Of a stretch of 64,000 bases of DNA, positions 48,008-59,029 are shown piece by piece. Source of the stretch: Allantophomopsis cytisporea (taxonomy: Eukaryota > Ascomycota > Leotiomycetes > Phacidiales > Phacidiaceae); the NCBI GenBank assembly GCA_024752435.1, contig CP103035.1:620001-684000 (forward strand), read 5' to 3'. Position numbers and translations under genes: made by a program. The notes below the pieces were generated by a model. It worked only from the letters and a program-made list of their open reading frames with translations, had not been told where the DNA came from and did not search any database. Numbering within the stretch: position 1 is the stretch's first letter; every line of letters begins with the position of its first letter.

Positions 48008-50601
48008 GGGAGTGGGCAATCTGCAGGACGACAGTTGGTTGACCCATCCTTTTTACTTGAGATTCAGCCACCAGGCACAGCACAGCACAGTCACCGTCGC
48101 AGTCTATTCTGCAGTGTGGCCATGCGATACCCCTGCAACCCGCCCCCCCCCAACCCATCCCAAAAAAAAAGATGAGAAAAATGCTGCTCGGTATCCAACA
48201 AGACATACCCCAACCATATTGTTCACCTACTGACCTCACCTCGTACATGTATATAGCTTACTCGTTTAAGCGACCTAAAAGAGACTGGCTTCATCATTAT
48301 TTTCAACTAGAGTGTAAAGAGACGAAGAAGAAGATGTTATGATTAGAACAAGCTAGTCCTCCGTAATTGTGTTTTGAATGGAGTACGAAGTAATATGAAT
48401 ATGGGATAGATAGATATCTACGTAAAATACACATCAGGAAGCGGCATAGAGGTAAGTCCCTGCACAAGATTACGATATCGTTATCTCGCAAATTGCAATT
48501 TACACGGTATGTGGTAGTATGAATGAACATTCCATCTGTATATGGGCGAAAAATGGTTGGTTACCAAACAATCCTAGTCAAGTTCGACGATCTCTCTCAT
48601 TGAGGAGTCAATTCGATGAGTATGGATACTCGAGTAATGTCGTTCAACAACGGCCCTGGCCTCGGACCTCCTTAGGTACGGTACATTATCGTCGTAAGGT
48701 ACATACATATTCAGAAATACCTTATTATACATAGTAATGTATGTAGGCGCGATGGAGGGGTGAGATGATGTGCCGATGCGCTGCCGCCCAACAAACAATG
48801 CTTGCCTCTCTTCACACGCCCGACAAAACGCTCACCAACGGCAGCGCACACTTTATGCGCGTCACCCAGGCATGGGCACCCAACAGCGTGGGTGAAGAAA
48901 GCCTCCAAGCCCCTCATACCGGCCGACCTGTCAGTGTGGCAATGATTTGTGAGCTGAGCCGGGTCTGAGCTGAGCATTAGATCCATTCGGGTTGTTTGTC
49001 AATAATAATGGTACTATTGCTACGACTCCCTGCTATTTATTGTGTCACCCCTAAAAACTAAGAGGAGCTGTAAAAGACGCAAAAGCCAAACCGATAGACA
49101 CACATAAGAGAGAAAGAAAAAGAAAAGAAGGAAAAGAAAAGTATCCATCAAGACAGAAAAAAGAAAAGAAGAAAAAAACAAAGACATATTCATACGGGTG
49201 CAGGGAAGACAACAAAACCAAGTGCTTCCCTACAGTAAGTGTCAAAGTATTCTAATAACAAACTCGGGTCACTTCATAAGGCAATAGACAGTCTGGATAC
49301 GGGGTTAAGCCAGTACATACCAGATCACTTTGATGTACATACATACAAACTTCAGTTACCGCTATCAAAGGGATCAATGAGGTCAGACGTAGGTCACCTA
49401 AATGCCTCCGCTCCCTGATCAATCTTAAACATACCTCGTTGCTGATTCTGCTAGCAGATGCTGCTTCAACGCAAGAGTGCCGCCGAATCGATCCAGGGAT
49501 CAAAGAAACATGGATGGCTTGAGGCGTTGAGGACCCAGCTGAATGGTCTCCTCTGAAGCCACCCGCCGCTGCGCAGATCAGCAAGGGCATCGGTTGTGCA
49601 ATCTATGCATGTTCCCAGGATGTCCAACATCATGGAACAGAAACACGACACAAGGTCACGAACAATAAAGTATGTATGTTGCTTGCCATTCCGTCATGCA
49701 CACCCTTCTCTACTCCACGCACTTATTTAGGTATCACGGTACAGTAATCCGTAGATACTTGGTTAGCCAAGGAGCGTATAATTATGACCAGATGATAGAT
49801 AGTACATCAATACCTAAGTATTATGTACTTGAGAGTTCTAACGCTTAACAACCTTGACTGGAAGCTATGCTGGTTCTTGGTTTACGTAGGAAGGGATATG
49901 TAGCTATTCTATGGAGATTGAAATGGGAGATGAAATTGAAAATTACTAAGATAGGAATTCTAAAGGACTGACTCGACCGATGAGAGCAAACGTGTGGGGT
50001 GAGAGGGGCGGAAAAGTCAGAAAAGTGGTGGACATTAGAATACTACTAACTTCATGAGCAAGTAAGAATATGTAAATGAATAGTATGAGCATCCTATCCT
50101 ATCCTATCCGTGTTCTAGATGATCTTGATGACCAGGGGGGGCAATATTCATACTTACTGTACAGAGCCTTATCTGCTTAGGAAGTGAGGACATTTGATTA
50201 TTTCGAAAACATGAGTATCTTTCTTTCTTTTCTTCTTTCATTCTAGAGGCTGTAGAGTTGTGCCGTGTCTGTCAGTGTGACTAGGCTAATCATATGCGTC
50301 GAATCGACGACATTTCAAGCTTCTCGACTTATCCGCCCAGCTGGCGGTGTGTCCCCAGCTGTGCCACAGATCCACCGGGCGGGTTTCTTGGGAACTCCGC
50401 ATCCGATTATGCAAGGCCATACAACAAGCCCCCCTCCCTCCATCATAGCACATGCAGACCCGTAATGTTTTGTACAGATGCAGCAGCAGCACGTCGTTCT
50501 CGTCAACTCAGCTCTCACGGAACCCAAGGACCAGAAACATAGAGTTCGGGAGTCATCCATCTTATCCATGGGTCCAACACAACACAGCGCGTGAGCCAGA
50601 C

Positions 50602-50649
50602 TCAGATTCAGATTGAGATTGAGATTGAGATTCAGATCCAGATTCAGAT
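50602..50649. repeat. CAGATT/GAGATT hexanucleotide array
   Basis: About eight tandem hexamers alternating between CAGATT, GAGATT and CAGATC. Confidence 0.8.
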
Positions 50650-51857
50650 GCGGGATCCATGGAAAGGGAATAAAATAAAAATAAGCATTACATAGAAACT
50701 TAGGAACTTGAGAGATAAAGGGTAGGGCGTAAGGGTGAATGAGAGAGACAGACAGAGAGAGAGAGAGACGGAGAAAAGAGGCTTTGAGAGTCAGAGTCAG
50801 TGGCAGCGTGAGGATAAGCATGAGCATGAGCATGAGTGAGCACGAACGTGAGCTTGAGTGTGGAATGTCCGTGTCCATCTGTGTCTATACGTATGTACAT
50901 ATATTACTTTGGGACTGGGGGTTATGTACATCTTTTCTGCGTACCTTACTCTATTCATGCTTTTAAATTATATCTTCTTCCTTTATTCATCTCTCTGGGC
51001 ACCTTACCACTCGTTCATTACATACCTTACTCCATCTATCTACTATTCTACGCACTACTATCACCAGTGTACGCCAGATTCAACCGATGATCTCCGCGAC
51101 CCAGAATAAAAATGCACAGGTCACACAGCAAAGCTCCCTTTTCTCCACCCGCAAACAGCGAAGTGAGAGAAGAACAGCACCCAGGTCGATTAATATGGAC
51201 TAACGAATAAGGCACTCTACGTAGCACTCTCTTGTGTGTCTCTCTTTCTCTCTCTCTACCTTATTCTACTCAGGACACAGAGTATACAGTACTCACAGTC
51301 CGAACTAACACTCGCATTCTCACAATTCGCATCCATATCAATCAATTCCCCTCTCCTCCTCCCCCACCCCCCCCCAAGTCAAAATCCCATTATACTATAC
51401 ATAACTTACTCCGTACTCACCATACTCATGCTCATCCGTCTGCCCAATCCCAAGCCAGCCAACCCACGCGCCCAGCTTTTTGAGATCCACTTGATCGAAG
51501 GCCGGTCAAGCACCACACACGCGCCATCCTCAGCGACCAGTCCACCCGAGCTAGAGCCATCATTGCAATCCTTGACAACCCTGTCGATGTTCTTCTGCTA
51601 GTTATTCCCAGGGTAAATTACTCGCCATGTACATACCATAAAGTACCCTATGTACATATTCTACCCACTCTCTACTCTCTTATGTCCCCCTTCATTGCAC
51701 CTACATCACTCTCTACAGGCTCCTATTACTATTATTACTACCACTTAATACTACTACTATCACTACTGTGTGTGTAGCAGCACGATGCTGACAAGCCCCG
51801 TATGGATAAGGTATGTATGTAGGTAGATGACTTGCACTTGTTGTACTCATACTCATG

Positions 51858-53653
51858 CCTGACCCCCCACAATCTGTCCGCGGGTACCCTGTCAGTCTTT
51901 CCAACTCGCCCGTAAATCTCAAGTCACCCTCAGCCACTTGTGGCCGCCGTTCTCGAACATCATCTCTCTTTCTCTCCCCTCTCCCTCTCCCCTCTTCCTA
52001 AGTATTCTTCCTTCCGTTCTTCTCGACCCAGACTTCATACTACTCTATTAATACTAGACGTATTTCATCTGCCCCTACTACTGCTCCGGAGCATTCTACG
52101 GGAGAACCGAATTTCCAGCCAGATCCTCGACCAGATCTCCAACCAAAAGCTTCAGCTCCAGCCTCCAGCTCCTCATCCTTCGCATCCTCTTCACACTTAT
52201 CCCTTCTCGACCTTGTCCTATCCTCTCTTGTCCTCTCCTGTCCTGTCTTATCCTATCCTATCCATACCCTACGATCTCTGAAAAAGGGTTCACTAAGATA
52301 TAGAGAGAGAAGAAGACTGTTCACTCAGCTAGAAATCCTCCCGGTACTCACTTACCCAGCCATACGTACTCCTGCTCCCCACAATCCAACCATCCCACTT
52401 CACCCCTAATCAAAAAGCATATCGTACATACATCAATCAACCTTTGGCGTGGAAATCCTGTTCCACTCACCGTTGGTATCAGAATCCGCTGTGTGCCCGT
52501 TAGCTTTTGCAGTTATTACATCTATTCATACTCTGCAGACTGCAGTGAAAAAGAGAAGGATATATCCATACATTCGGCTCCTCGACAACCGCCGGCTTTT
52601 GACTTTTCCGGATCTCCAGCCTTAAGCACGCACTCTGCATACCCTGATACACAATATACATTGTCTCAGTCGAACGACCGAGTTGAGCCTTGGAACGGAG
52701 AGCTATCTTTTACTCTTTTCTCATTGCATCCGGTCCATTCATTCCACCCCGTCTAGCCAGAAAGCTAAATAGCCAACGCCATCGTGATCCACGTGCAAGG
52801 ACCGCAGTTGGCTTCCTGTCAAGTCGACGACGAACAAGTCCAAGCAAGTCCACATCTTCTGCATACATCAAGCACCAACTTCCTTCTTCTCAAACCCTGG
52901 TTCAAGCTATTTCGACGGATCGCGTCAACCGCCGCTGTCTGGAATCGGAGTCTGAGGATTTGGGACCATCTCGTACCATCCTGTACCATCTTGTATTGAA
53001 GGCGCGCCAGATCCTTAGCTTCTAGAGTAGACCAGGAAGTAGCCTTGTGCTCCTCCTGTTACCGGGCGTATCGTGCCAGACATTAGCCCTGCAGACCAGT
53101 ACCTATTCATCGTCTGCCACTCGATTTATCCCGAAGACTAGTTCACCAGGTCGATCAACGCCATATCACGATCTACCTTACGCAGTGCTTAGTCCATCCC
53201 ACTACGCACTCACCACACAGTCACTACATAATCTACAAAAGTCTACGCTATACCCAGCTTTGCCTCGTTCACCTTCATCAACCTTTGTCAACCTGGTCTC
53301 CCGAAGCCGCTCCTGCGAATCATTGCATTCTGCCTCTCGCCGAGATCATCTTGCAACCTTTCCGTCCTCGTGGCGCTAACTGGTTCCATATTACAGGGAC
53401 TGTCGGTGAGCATCGCAGAGCAGGAATATCAGTCCCCTTGCTCGCACTGCAACGGCTGTTAGTTGAATATCACTCAGACTCCTGTCTATCCTCACAACTA
53501 TATCAACGTCCATAGGGCCCTCCATTCCTCGTCTAGGAGTCTGCACAAAGGCATATCTATCTTCGATCTCTTCTATTATCTATCTACCTCACTTCATCAC
53601 ACACTCCTACCTACACATCCACATATAAGCAAACACCTCAATATTCCACCACA
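51858..53653 (+). promoter_or_regulatory. 1,796 bp ATG-free leader upstream of flbD
   Basis: I read every line: no ATG occurs on the sense strand from 51858 to the start codon at 53654. The 257 bp before it (51601-51857) hold nine. AGT, with the same base composition as ATG, occurs over twenty times in the leader, so composition does not explain the absence. The region opens with pyrimidine-rich tracts (TCTCTCCCCTCTCCCTCTCC at about 51971-51990), as at fungal transcription starts. I infer a very long transcribed 5' UTR, possibly with introns (an acceptor-like TTACAG lies at 53391). The extent of the transcript is not shown by sequence alone. Confidence 0.7.
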
Positions 53654-54604
53654 ATGGCCTCTCATCGTCGTGGCCCGTGGTCCCAAGGCGAGGATGCCTA
53701 CTTGGTACAGCTTGTTCATACCCAAGGTGCTCTTAACTGGGTTCGGATTGCGCAACTCATTGGCTCTCGGTCACCAAAACAATGCCGAGAAAGATATCAT
53801 CAGAACCTCAAGCCATCCTTGAACCACGAGCCGATTAGCCCAGAAGAGGGTCTCCAAATCGAGCGTTTGGTTGCTGAGATGGGCAAGAGATGGGCCGAAA
53901 TTGCAAGAAGACTTCATGGTCGCAGTGATAACGCTGTCAAGAATTGGTGGAATGGAAGCATGAACCGCCGACGAAGGCTTGTTGTCCGAAGAGGCATGCC
54001 ATCAAGATGCTCTCAAGACTTTGATGAGGGTAACGAGCAACTTTCTTTCGCACGTCCCGCCGAACCATCCCACAGGCCTCTGTCTATCAATGCATATGAA
54101 TCTAGACGACCTTCCGAAATACCACTTCCATCGCCCTCGGTGTCTGAAGTCTCACGAGCAGATTCCATGGAAGGTGCTCCATCGCTCGTCTCAGACACAG
54201 GCTCATCCTTCTCTATCTCTCCACGTGTTGCTCCATCAGCCATGATTGAGCTCCCACCTCTGGCAGCAACTAGACAGGACTTCCGACGCCCAAGCCTTCC
54301 GGTATTCCAGTTCAGCTCCGGTGCTTTCGTATCCGATGCTGATACTCAGGCCCAGGTCTTTTCTGCTCGCTTCCATCCTGATCAGAAGACGCCAGGCCCA
54401 AGCCCTCTCCAACAATCTACTTTCCAACGGTACGAATTTCCAATGGGAGATCGCTCACCTCACAGCTTGCCTCGGGGTCATTTCCACGCCGTGAACAGAT
54501 CAGAATCACCGGCGCGTCTTCCATCAATCTCTACCTCTGAGTCTAGCAGGGAACGTGCAGTTGAGCGGGACAATCGCATGAAAATGTCATCGCTTCTCGG
54601 ATAA
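53654..54604 (+). CDS. flbD: FlbD/RCA-1-type R2R3 Myb developmental regulator
   Basis: Single exon, 316 aa. Aspergillus FlbD is a nuclear Myb factor that promotes conidiation; Neurospora RCA-1 is its counterpart. Two Myb repeats fill residues about 5-105: RGPWSQGEDAYLVQLVHTQG, then NWVRIAQLIGSRSPKQCRERYHQNLKPSLNHEPIS, and the second with EEGLQIERLVAEMGKRWAEIARRL and GRSDNAVKNWWNGSMNRRRR. That second half is close to FlbD as I know it. In repeat 1 the third aromatic is Tyr (RYHQNL), as in FlbD. A basic stretch NRRRRLVVRRG can serve as a nuclear signal. The rest is Ser/Pro-rich, and the very end (RDNRMKMSSLLG) resembles a conserved FlbD tail. The gene stands alone: 9.5 kb of gene-free DNA before it, 4.4 kb after. 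Confidence 0.92.
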   Translation: MASHRRGPWSQGEDAYLVQLVHTQGALNWVRIAQLIGSRSPKQCRERYHQNLKPSLNHEPISPEEGLQIERLVAEMGKRWAEIARRLHGRSDNAVKNWWNGSMNRRRRLVVRRGMPSRCSQDFDEGNEQLSFARPAEPSHRPLSINAYESRRPSEIPLPSPSVSEVSRADSMEGAPSLVSDTGSSFSISPRVAPSAMIELPPLAATRQDFRRPSLPVFQFSSGAFVSDADTQAQVFSARFHPDQKTPGPSPLQQSTFQRYEFPMGDRSPHSLPRGHFHAVNRSESPARLPSISTSESSRERAVERDNRMKMSSLLG

Positions 54605-57600
54605 GCAGCGAGTGTACAGCTTCTTTACGTGTTTCTTTTCTTGCATTGTCTTCCCCCGGAGGCACACAGTACTTCGATAGATTTTGAGCGCTTTTGTGGC
54701 ATTTTCTGTTTTCCACACCATATATCTCATGCTGGGCGGCGATCCAGCACTTCCTCGGGGAAGGTTTAACGCATTATGTATTTCTTTTGTTCGAACCGCG
54801 CCTATTAATATCTTTGGGCTGCCACCATTAAATCAGATACCCTAGCAGCATTGTTCTGCAATCACTCTCTATACATCTACATATCAATATATCAATATCA
54901 CAAACCAACTGAATTTAAGTGTCAATTTGCGTACGAAAGATAAGTGCAAACATCAGACTTATGGTGGTTCTCGCTTTGGACAGTAATATTCCCATGCATT
55001 TGCATGCAGCTCACAAGCCAGCGGCAATTCGGGCATGCAGCTGCTCATGGCTTCTGGCGCGATGTGCACTGAGGTCAACGCTCGCCCGCTGGAAAAGGGC
55101 CTTTGTAGTTGAAGGCGCACCGAAATGATAGCACTAATATAAGGGAAAAGAGCCAGTTCGGGTTACTGTGATAAACCCCTGAGACAGATCATTTACCTTG
55201 GTTTTAGATCACCATATTTGATCAGGGTCTCCTCCTCCACAAAAGGAAGTAGTGTATCTGTTCATGACGGCAGTGTGGAGAGCCTCATCTCCTCTTGTTC
55301 GTTCCAGAAGCCGAGATGATATAGTAGCCACACGTATGGATGATAGGTCAAATAGATATCGTCTCCATAACCCACACCGCATTATCGCCGGATTATCTTA
55401 TCCAACTGTAAAGCTCACAGTTAACAGACAGGCTTATCGGTAATTAGGCGCCTTGATGTACTCGGCGGCCAATCATGCATAAGTGAGTTATGGACGTTCA
55501 TCGAATTGCCATGTTGACTCGAGAGAGTGTGAGTGCATCGAGTCATGGTAGCAGGACTTTAATCGGCACTTCAGAGATGTATGCGTCAGATATCAGAGGC
55601 AAGAAGGTAGTAATTGGACGGACCCTTTGCTTAAATTGTCTAAGGAAGCGGCCGGTGCGTAAGCTTTGCTTGTTATGGGAGCAATTTACAAAGTACTCGT
55701 AGGTAGAATACAAAGTAGGTATTGGTACTTATCGATGATACTTAACAGTACTTGGTTCTGTGCCTATGAGATCATGAGTTTCCTCACGAAAGGACGATGA
55801 ATAGTCCATCCATATTTGCGCTATGGATATTCATACGAAGTTTGTTTTACGTTAGAAGTCTAAAAGAATGATTGGCGTGATTGGTCCATGGATTGACCAC
55901 CTTGGAATGCGTAGCTAGTCAACCATGTATTTAGGTATCCATGTTCGTTCCCCCGATCGATTGCAGATTAACGCGTAGGGCCCGTTGGCGGTCAAGGCCC
56001 TCGAGCGGTCAAAAATGCGATGTGGGAAGGCTGGAAAGCGCGTACCAAAAGGAAAGGAAGAAGCGACAAAAGATGGACGAACAAAAGTCAAATCTTGGCA
56101 CTTTCTTTCTCTCCCCCCTCCTCTTCGTTATTTTGTTTTGGAAATGGCATCGCTTGAAATCGTATCACCATATGAATTCTTTATGGGGCTCATGAATAGG
56201 ATGGACTAGAATTCGAAAGAGGTACTTGTTGTACTCATAGGTTGGTTGGTCTAGATATATATCTCACTCGGTATGTATACAGTTAATAGTACTGTTGCAC
56301 TGGAGTATTCATGCTTACCATAACTAACCATCAGGAGGAATAGTACCTTCTTCGCACTTAACCATGGCAATATTCAACAAGATTAATACGCGCTATCACG
56401 GCTCAAAAACCGCTCTTGACATGGTACATAAGTTCCCTACTTACTGGTACGTCTATTTCTTCCTACTTACCTCTTTTTTATGCTACGAAATACCTGATCA
56501 ACCATCCAACTGCTTAACTTCGGCATCTCAGTCTTCTCAAGCGGTAAGGCTGTAGACGTTATTGGTCACGTCATGTGCGGGCGTCCATAGCGTTGCAGCG
56601 AAGAATTGGCGGTGCGTGCCACGGAGGATACCTTACTCGATCCCCTCGGGAAGCATACTCCACATGATCCTGCAACGATGGTCGGTGGAGGAACTATGTT
56701 TGCAAACCCCCCCCCTCTCTCTTTCTCTCAACTGTTACTTTGTTCTCTTTATTCTTTTATCCACTTTCTTCTCATTGATTTCACTTTTCCTGTTTTATTG
56801 TTGCGCTAGAAAGAGTTGAGCAAACGACGTTACTCAAAAACAAGAAACGCCAATGAATACGACTGCTACAATGATATCTCTCACGGATTAATTGGATTAT
56901 GGTGGTCATCCCAATGTTATTGAGAGAAAGAGCACAACTGCTACCAAGGGGTAGAACCACCAAACTGACTACTTCTTCCAAGTACGAATATGAATACGGG
57001 GTGGGCGGTCATATGTGAATGGTGTTTCCGAATCGCATGCAGCTCCTGCGTCTTTCTGTCATTAAGTTTGGAAAAAGCAATGACGGAAATGCATGCACAA
57101 AGGACGGTGTGAGGAGAGAGGGAGACCCGAGGGTTTGGTGCTTCTGCATGTACTGTATTCATACTACTCCGTGCATACTGATATGCAAACAGCATGTCTT
57201 GTAACGTTCCTCGGATCATCTGTACACTGTGCGCAGTAAGCACCAAAACTTTGGGTAGATGACCCGGCGATCGATTCTGTGACGCCTTGCATCAGGCCGG
57301 TTATTTGCAATGCAGTGCATATGCAGTGTGATATGAGAGCATTGCCAACCGTTGTTCCGATGGTTGGGACTCTCATTTGATATCTGAGCTCAGCTGAATC
57401 AGATTGTTAGAATACATACTCATTCAAACAAGCAGGCAAGGAAGACGGAGAGCAAGACGAGAAGAGCTAGAAGAGGAAGTGGGAAAGGAACTGGACAATA
57501 ATGAAGAGGAATAGGAGTAAGTGATGCAAAAGATGTCTGCAGTAGCAATCAGACGAAGATGACAGCAATTGAGATGACGATGAAGATGTCAATGCCAGGT

Positions 57601-59029
57601 GCATCGTGATAAGGTTAGGCTAGGCTATGATCCTCTAGACTTCGCGAATAAGGCGCCTAATAAAATCCATCTGGCTCTTCATTATTGAACCCCTATCGTT
57701 TGATGGACGGTAGACGGTAGACGGTAGACGGTAGACAATAGACGGTCGTGACAAGTCAGACGAGGCGTGGCGCAACACGAAAGAGTATGAAACTGGCTAG
57801 GCGGACTGGAGCAAATTAGGCGCATGCATGAGGATGACTCGTAACTGGATCTGATTGACGCCGTTTATGAGCTTTTGCTTATTTGGTCACGCACGGAAGG
57901 AGGGAGAAGGGGTGATGACACGGGCATGATGGTGTGTGATCAAAACCATGGCGCGAAACAAATTGGCAACCATGATGATTGCACTTTGAAGAGAGGCAGC
58001 CTAGACAGATGCTGCCTCATGCTACACATGTACGTGGAATATCGAGAAAAAGTGATGCGCTGAAAACATGAGGAACATCATCATCATTCTTGTTCATGAT
58101 ATACCTCAGGTCCAGCTACGGATATAATACATTCCAACATGCTCAGAGACTTGGAGAGGTCTGCAGTATATAATGATACGACCGGCTATCAAAATGTTTG
58201 GCGAGTAAGTAAGTGGCTAGGTTCAAAGTGGTGTATCCTTCATGAACAGTTCCTACATAATTGTTAACACCAGAATTTCTTCACTGTGATGGTATACAAA
58301 TACAAGTAGGAGAGGCATCTTTTTGTGAACTGGAATTGGCCGATATCCGACTGAATACTTCCCAGATTTGGTACTGATATAGCGTGCATGAAATACCTTC
58401 GTTGTCGAATCTTGAATATCAGATAGATGGCTGTTCAGATAACTTGCACTTCTACAAAGTACAGATTGAAAATTCTAATGCAAGAAAAACGATTCTCAAA
58501 TCATCGTGATGTCATATGCTCACATCGTGCAAATACATACACACGGCAAATCGCTATTCTCAGAGAACATGCCAGAATGCTAGGCAAACATCTGTTCTCC
58601 TATCTGCTGACTTTTATTTGTGTGCATCATCTACTGTGTGATATTCTACCAACCGATCTCTTGTGACAACTCAACTTATATGAATGCAGCATTTGTACGT
58701 AGACGAAATGTGTGACTAGAGAAGCCACTGATTACTCGCCTCTGCGAAAATGGTTGTTCCTGACATATATCATGTGTATCGTGAAATCCCATGAACGGGA
58801 AACGCGAGCCGAAACTCTTTCCTGAGTAACTGCTTGCAGAACCTCTTGTCGACCAAGGATTCTGACTATCCAAAATCTCCAAGACCTAGACTTGCCAGAA
58901 TAGCTTGCGTAAAAGGCAAGCTTAAGGCCCTACAACCGACGACTATTGCATTAATATGGGTTTGCACGAACAAATCTTTCATGATAAGAGAAACCCAAAA
59001 CTCCGTAGTTTGATGACAGTGGAGAGCGC
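54605..59029. other. 4.4 kb gene-free region between flbD and the GT41 gene
   Basis: The 3' flank of flbD, then ordinary-composition DNA with short spurious frames only. It includes the 7 bp tandem repeat at 57706-57746 and C-runs near 56708. The sequence lacks TpA-biased decay, so it is not a RIP block. No RNA gene was recognised. Confidence 0.45.
57706..57746. repeat. 7 bp tandem repeat, ACGGTAG
   Basis: About five head-to-tail units, one carrying two changes (ACAATAG). Confidence 0.85.

Larger units (their letters stand above)
44123..51857. other. 7.7 kb gene-free region upstream of the flbD leader
   Basis: No exon chain was found on either strand, apart from short spurious frames such as 46163-46483. 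The sequence has near-normal GC and is not RIP-decayed. It is full of simple repeats and of TACCTAC, GTAGGTA and GTACGTA words. With the leader that follows it makes a 9.5 kb gap, much longer than others between unique genes in this window. Long upstream regions are typical of developmental regulators, so this is probably an extended regulatory region; that is inference. Confidence 0.5.

Noticed and set aside
53047..53379. 110-codon frame in the flbD leader
   Set aside because: It does not begin with ATG; the leader has no ATG at all, so it is just a stop-free stretch of pyrimidine-rich DNA.
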